A DNA stretch of 64,000 nt from Billgrantia gudaonensis. GTDB lineage: Bacteria > Pseudomonadota > Gammaproteobacteria > Pseudomonadales > Halomonadaceae. The stretch is taken from contig NZ_FNES01000001.1 in assembly GCF_900100195.1 (NCBI RefSeq), forward strand, positions 232,564 to 296,563, given 5' to 3'. Made by a program: the position numbers and the translations under genes. This document shows, piece by piece, positions 63,234-64,000 of this stretch; position 1 is the first letter of the stretch, and the number at the start of each line of letters is the position of its first letter. The notes beneath the pieces are model-generated. The model was not told the origin of the DNA, made no database searches, and saw only the letters and a list, made by a program, of their open reading frames with translations.

Positions 63234-64000
63234 GCGGTTCGCTGGGCGAGCGTTGGCTCGAAGCCGCCTATCGCGGGGCGCCATGGCTTGGCCTGCTGCG
63301 CCCGCTGGAAGCGCTCTATCGCTGGACGGTGGCGCGCCGGGCCGCTGCCTTCCGTACCGGTCGCCGCGCGGTATGGCAGGCCGGTGTGCCGGTGATCGTG
63401 GTCGGCAACCTGACGCTGGGCGGCAGCGGCAAGTCGCCGCTCACCGCCTGGCTGGCCCGGCACCTTGCCGCCCGGGGGTGGCGTCCGGGCATCGTCTCGC
63501 GTGGCTATGGTGGTCGGGCGCTGCACTATCCGCTGTGGGTGACCCGCGAAACGCCGGTCGCCGAGTGCGGCGACGAACCGCGCATGCTGGCGCGGCAGAC
63601 CGGCGTACCGGTGGTGGTCGACCCCGATCGGCCGCGAGGCGCCCGGGCGCTGATCGAGGCGGGCTGCGATATCCTGATCAGTGACGACGGCTTGCAGCAT
63701 CTGGCACTGGGCCGCGACCTGGAGCTGGTGGTGGCAGACGGACGCTGGGGGTTCGGCAACGGCCGCTGTCTGCCCGCCGGGCCGTTGCGCGAGCCCTTGT
63801 CGCGGCTGGATACGGTGGATGCGGTGTTGGTCAACGGCGAACCGGCCTTCTCGCCGCCGCCCGGCGCCTGGACGTTCCGGCTTCAGCCGGTGCGCTGGCG
63901 ACGTCTCGCCGACGGTGAAGCACGCGAGTTGGCGCCATTGCCCTTCGTCTGCCCGGTGAATGCGGTGGCCGGCATCGGTCACCCGCAGCGCTTCTTCGCC
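63230..64000 (+). CDS. lpxK: Tetraacyldisaccharide 4'-kinase, N-terminal part (cut by window end)
   Basis: 257 residues are visible with no stop before the window end; full-length LpxK is ~330. It phosphorylates the 4' position of the lipid A disaccharide at the inner membrane. The start MSGSLGERWLEAAYRGAPWLGLLRPLEALY carries the amphipathic membrane helix. The P-loop GNLTLGGSGKS begins at Gly59. SRGYGGR, GDEPRMLARQTGVPVVV and SDDGLQHLALGRDLELVV are family hallmarks. ATGA overlap with msbA. Confidence 0.94.
   Translation, partial: MSGSLGERWLEAAYRGAPWLGLLRPLEALYRWTVARRAAAFRTGRRAVWQAGVPVIVVGNLTLGGSGKSPLTAWLARHLAARGWRPGIVSRGYGGRALHYPLWVTRETPVAECGDEPRMLARQTGVPVVVDPDRPRGARALIEAGCDILISDDGLQHLALGRDLELVVADGRWGFGNGRCLPAGPLREPLSRLDTVDAVLVNGEPAFSPPPGAWTFRLQPVRWRRLADGEARELAPLPFVCPVNAVAGIGHPQRFFA

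Overview
The window is 64 kb of gene-dense, high-GC chromosome from a gammaproteobacterium, most like a member of Halomonadaceae (Halomonas-like). That placement is an inference from protein character and from pseudomonad/halomonad-type gene orders: rnd-ycgL-ycgN, dciA next to secA, lolCD-DUF2062-comEC-exbBD-msbA-lpxK, and an aguA/aguB pair. I see no rRNA, tRNA, CRISPR array, insertion sequence, phage or integrase gene. Nearly all the sequence is ordinary chromosomal coding DNA, with one accessory-looking arsenic segment.

Layout. 0-7.4 kb: the RNase D tail, ycgL, ycgN, a secreted glycine-rich repeat protein, oligopeptidase B (reverse strand), and a three-gene run of membrane protein, VWA protein and YafJ-type amidotransferase. 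7.5-17.2 kb: fadD, hrpA, a FabH-like synthase, mlaA, and an HsbR/HsbA-like phosphatase/STAS signalling pair, ended by a 54-bp perfect palindrome shared with convergent transaldolase. 18.3-24 kb: a Bcr-type exporter, then the phosphate operon pstSCAB behind a clear Pho box and before a strong terminator; phoU is not in the window.

24.1-31.8 kb is an arsenic block directly downstream of pst: a thioredoxin-type arsenate reductase, a chemoreceptor, the GAPDH/ArsJ pair (arsenate exported as an organoarsenical), ArsR, an MFS protein and ACR3. Two operator-like palindromes with identical geometry lie before gapdh-arsJ and before acr3. High-affinity phosphate uptake, the main entry route for arsenate, is therefore adjacent to two independent detoxification routes.

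32-39.9 kb is acyl-CoA catabolism: a hydrolase/thiolase operon divergent from a TetR gene, an acyl-CoA synthetase/SDR operon that shares a 12-bp element with the thiolase promoter, an OhrR-like MarR gene, and a large acyl-CoA dehydrogenase behind a perfect PsrA-type palindrome. 40-47.2 kb holds two unknown membrane proteins, DkgB, a deaminase, PadR with DUF2306, a redoxin, a SixA-CHAD fusion and DciA.

47.3-50.5 kb contains what I consider the most interesting locus. A 121-codon ORF with a signal-like segment and a C-terminus ending in RRGPP plus three residues lies immediately upstream of secA. A terminator-like hairpin with six T residues overlaps its stop codon. It looks like a SecM-type arrest-peptide leader, possibly acting through transcription attenuation. 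50.6-55.2 kb: argJ, a MutT/ThiE fusion, aguB and aguA. 55.3-64 kb: envelope biogenesis (lolC/E, lolD, comEC, exbBD, msbA, lpxK, the last cut by the window end). Several intergenic regions carry 7-bp tandem repeats of unrelated sequence.
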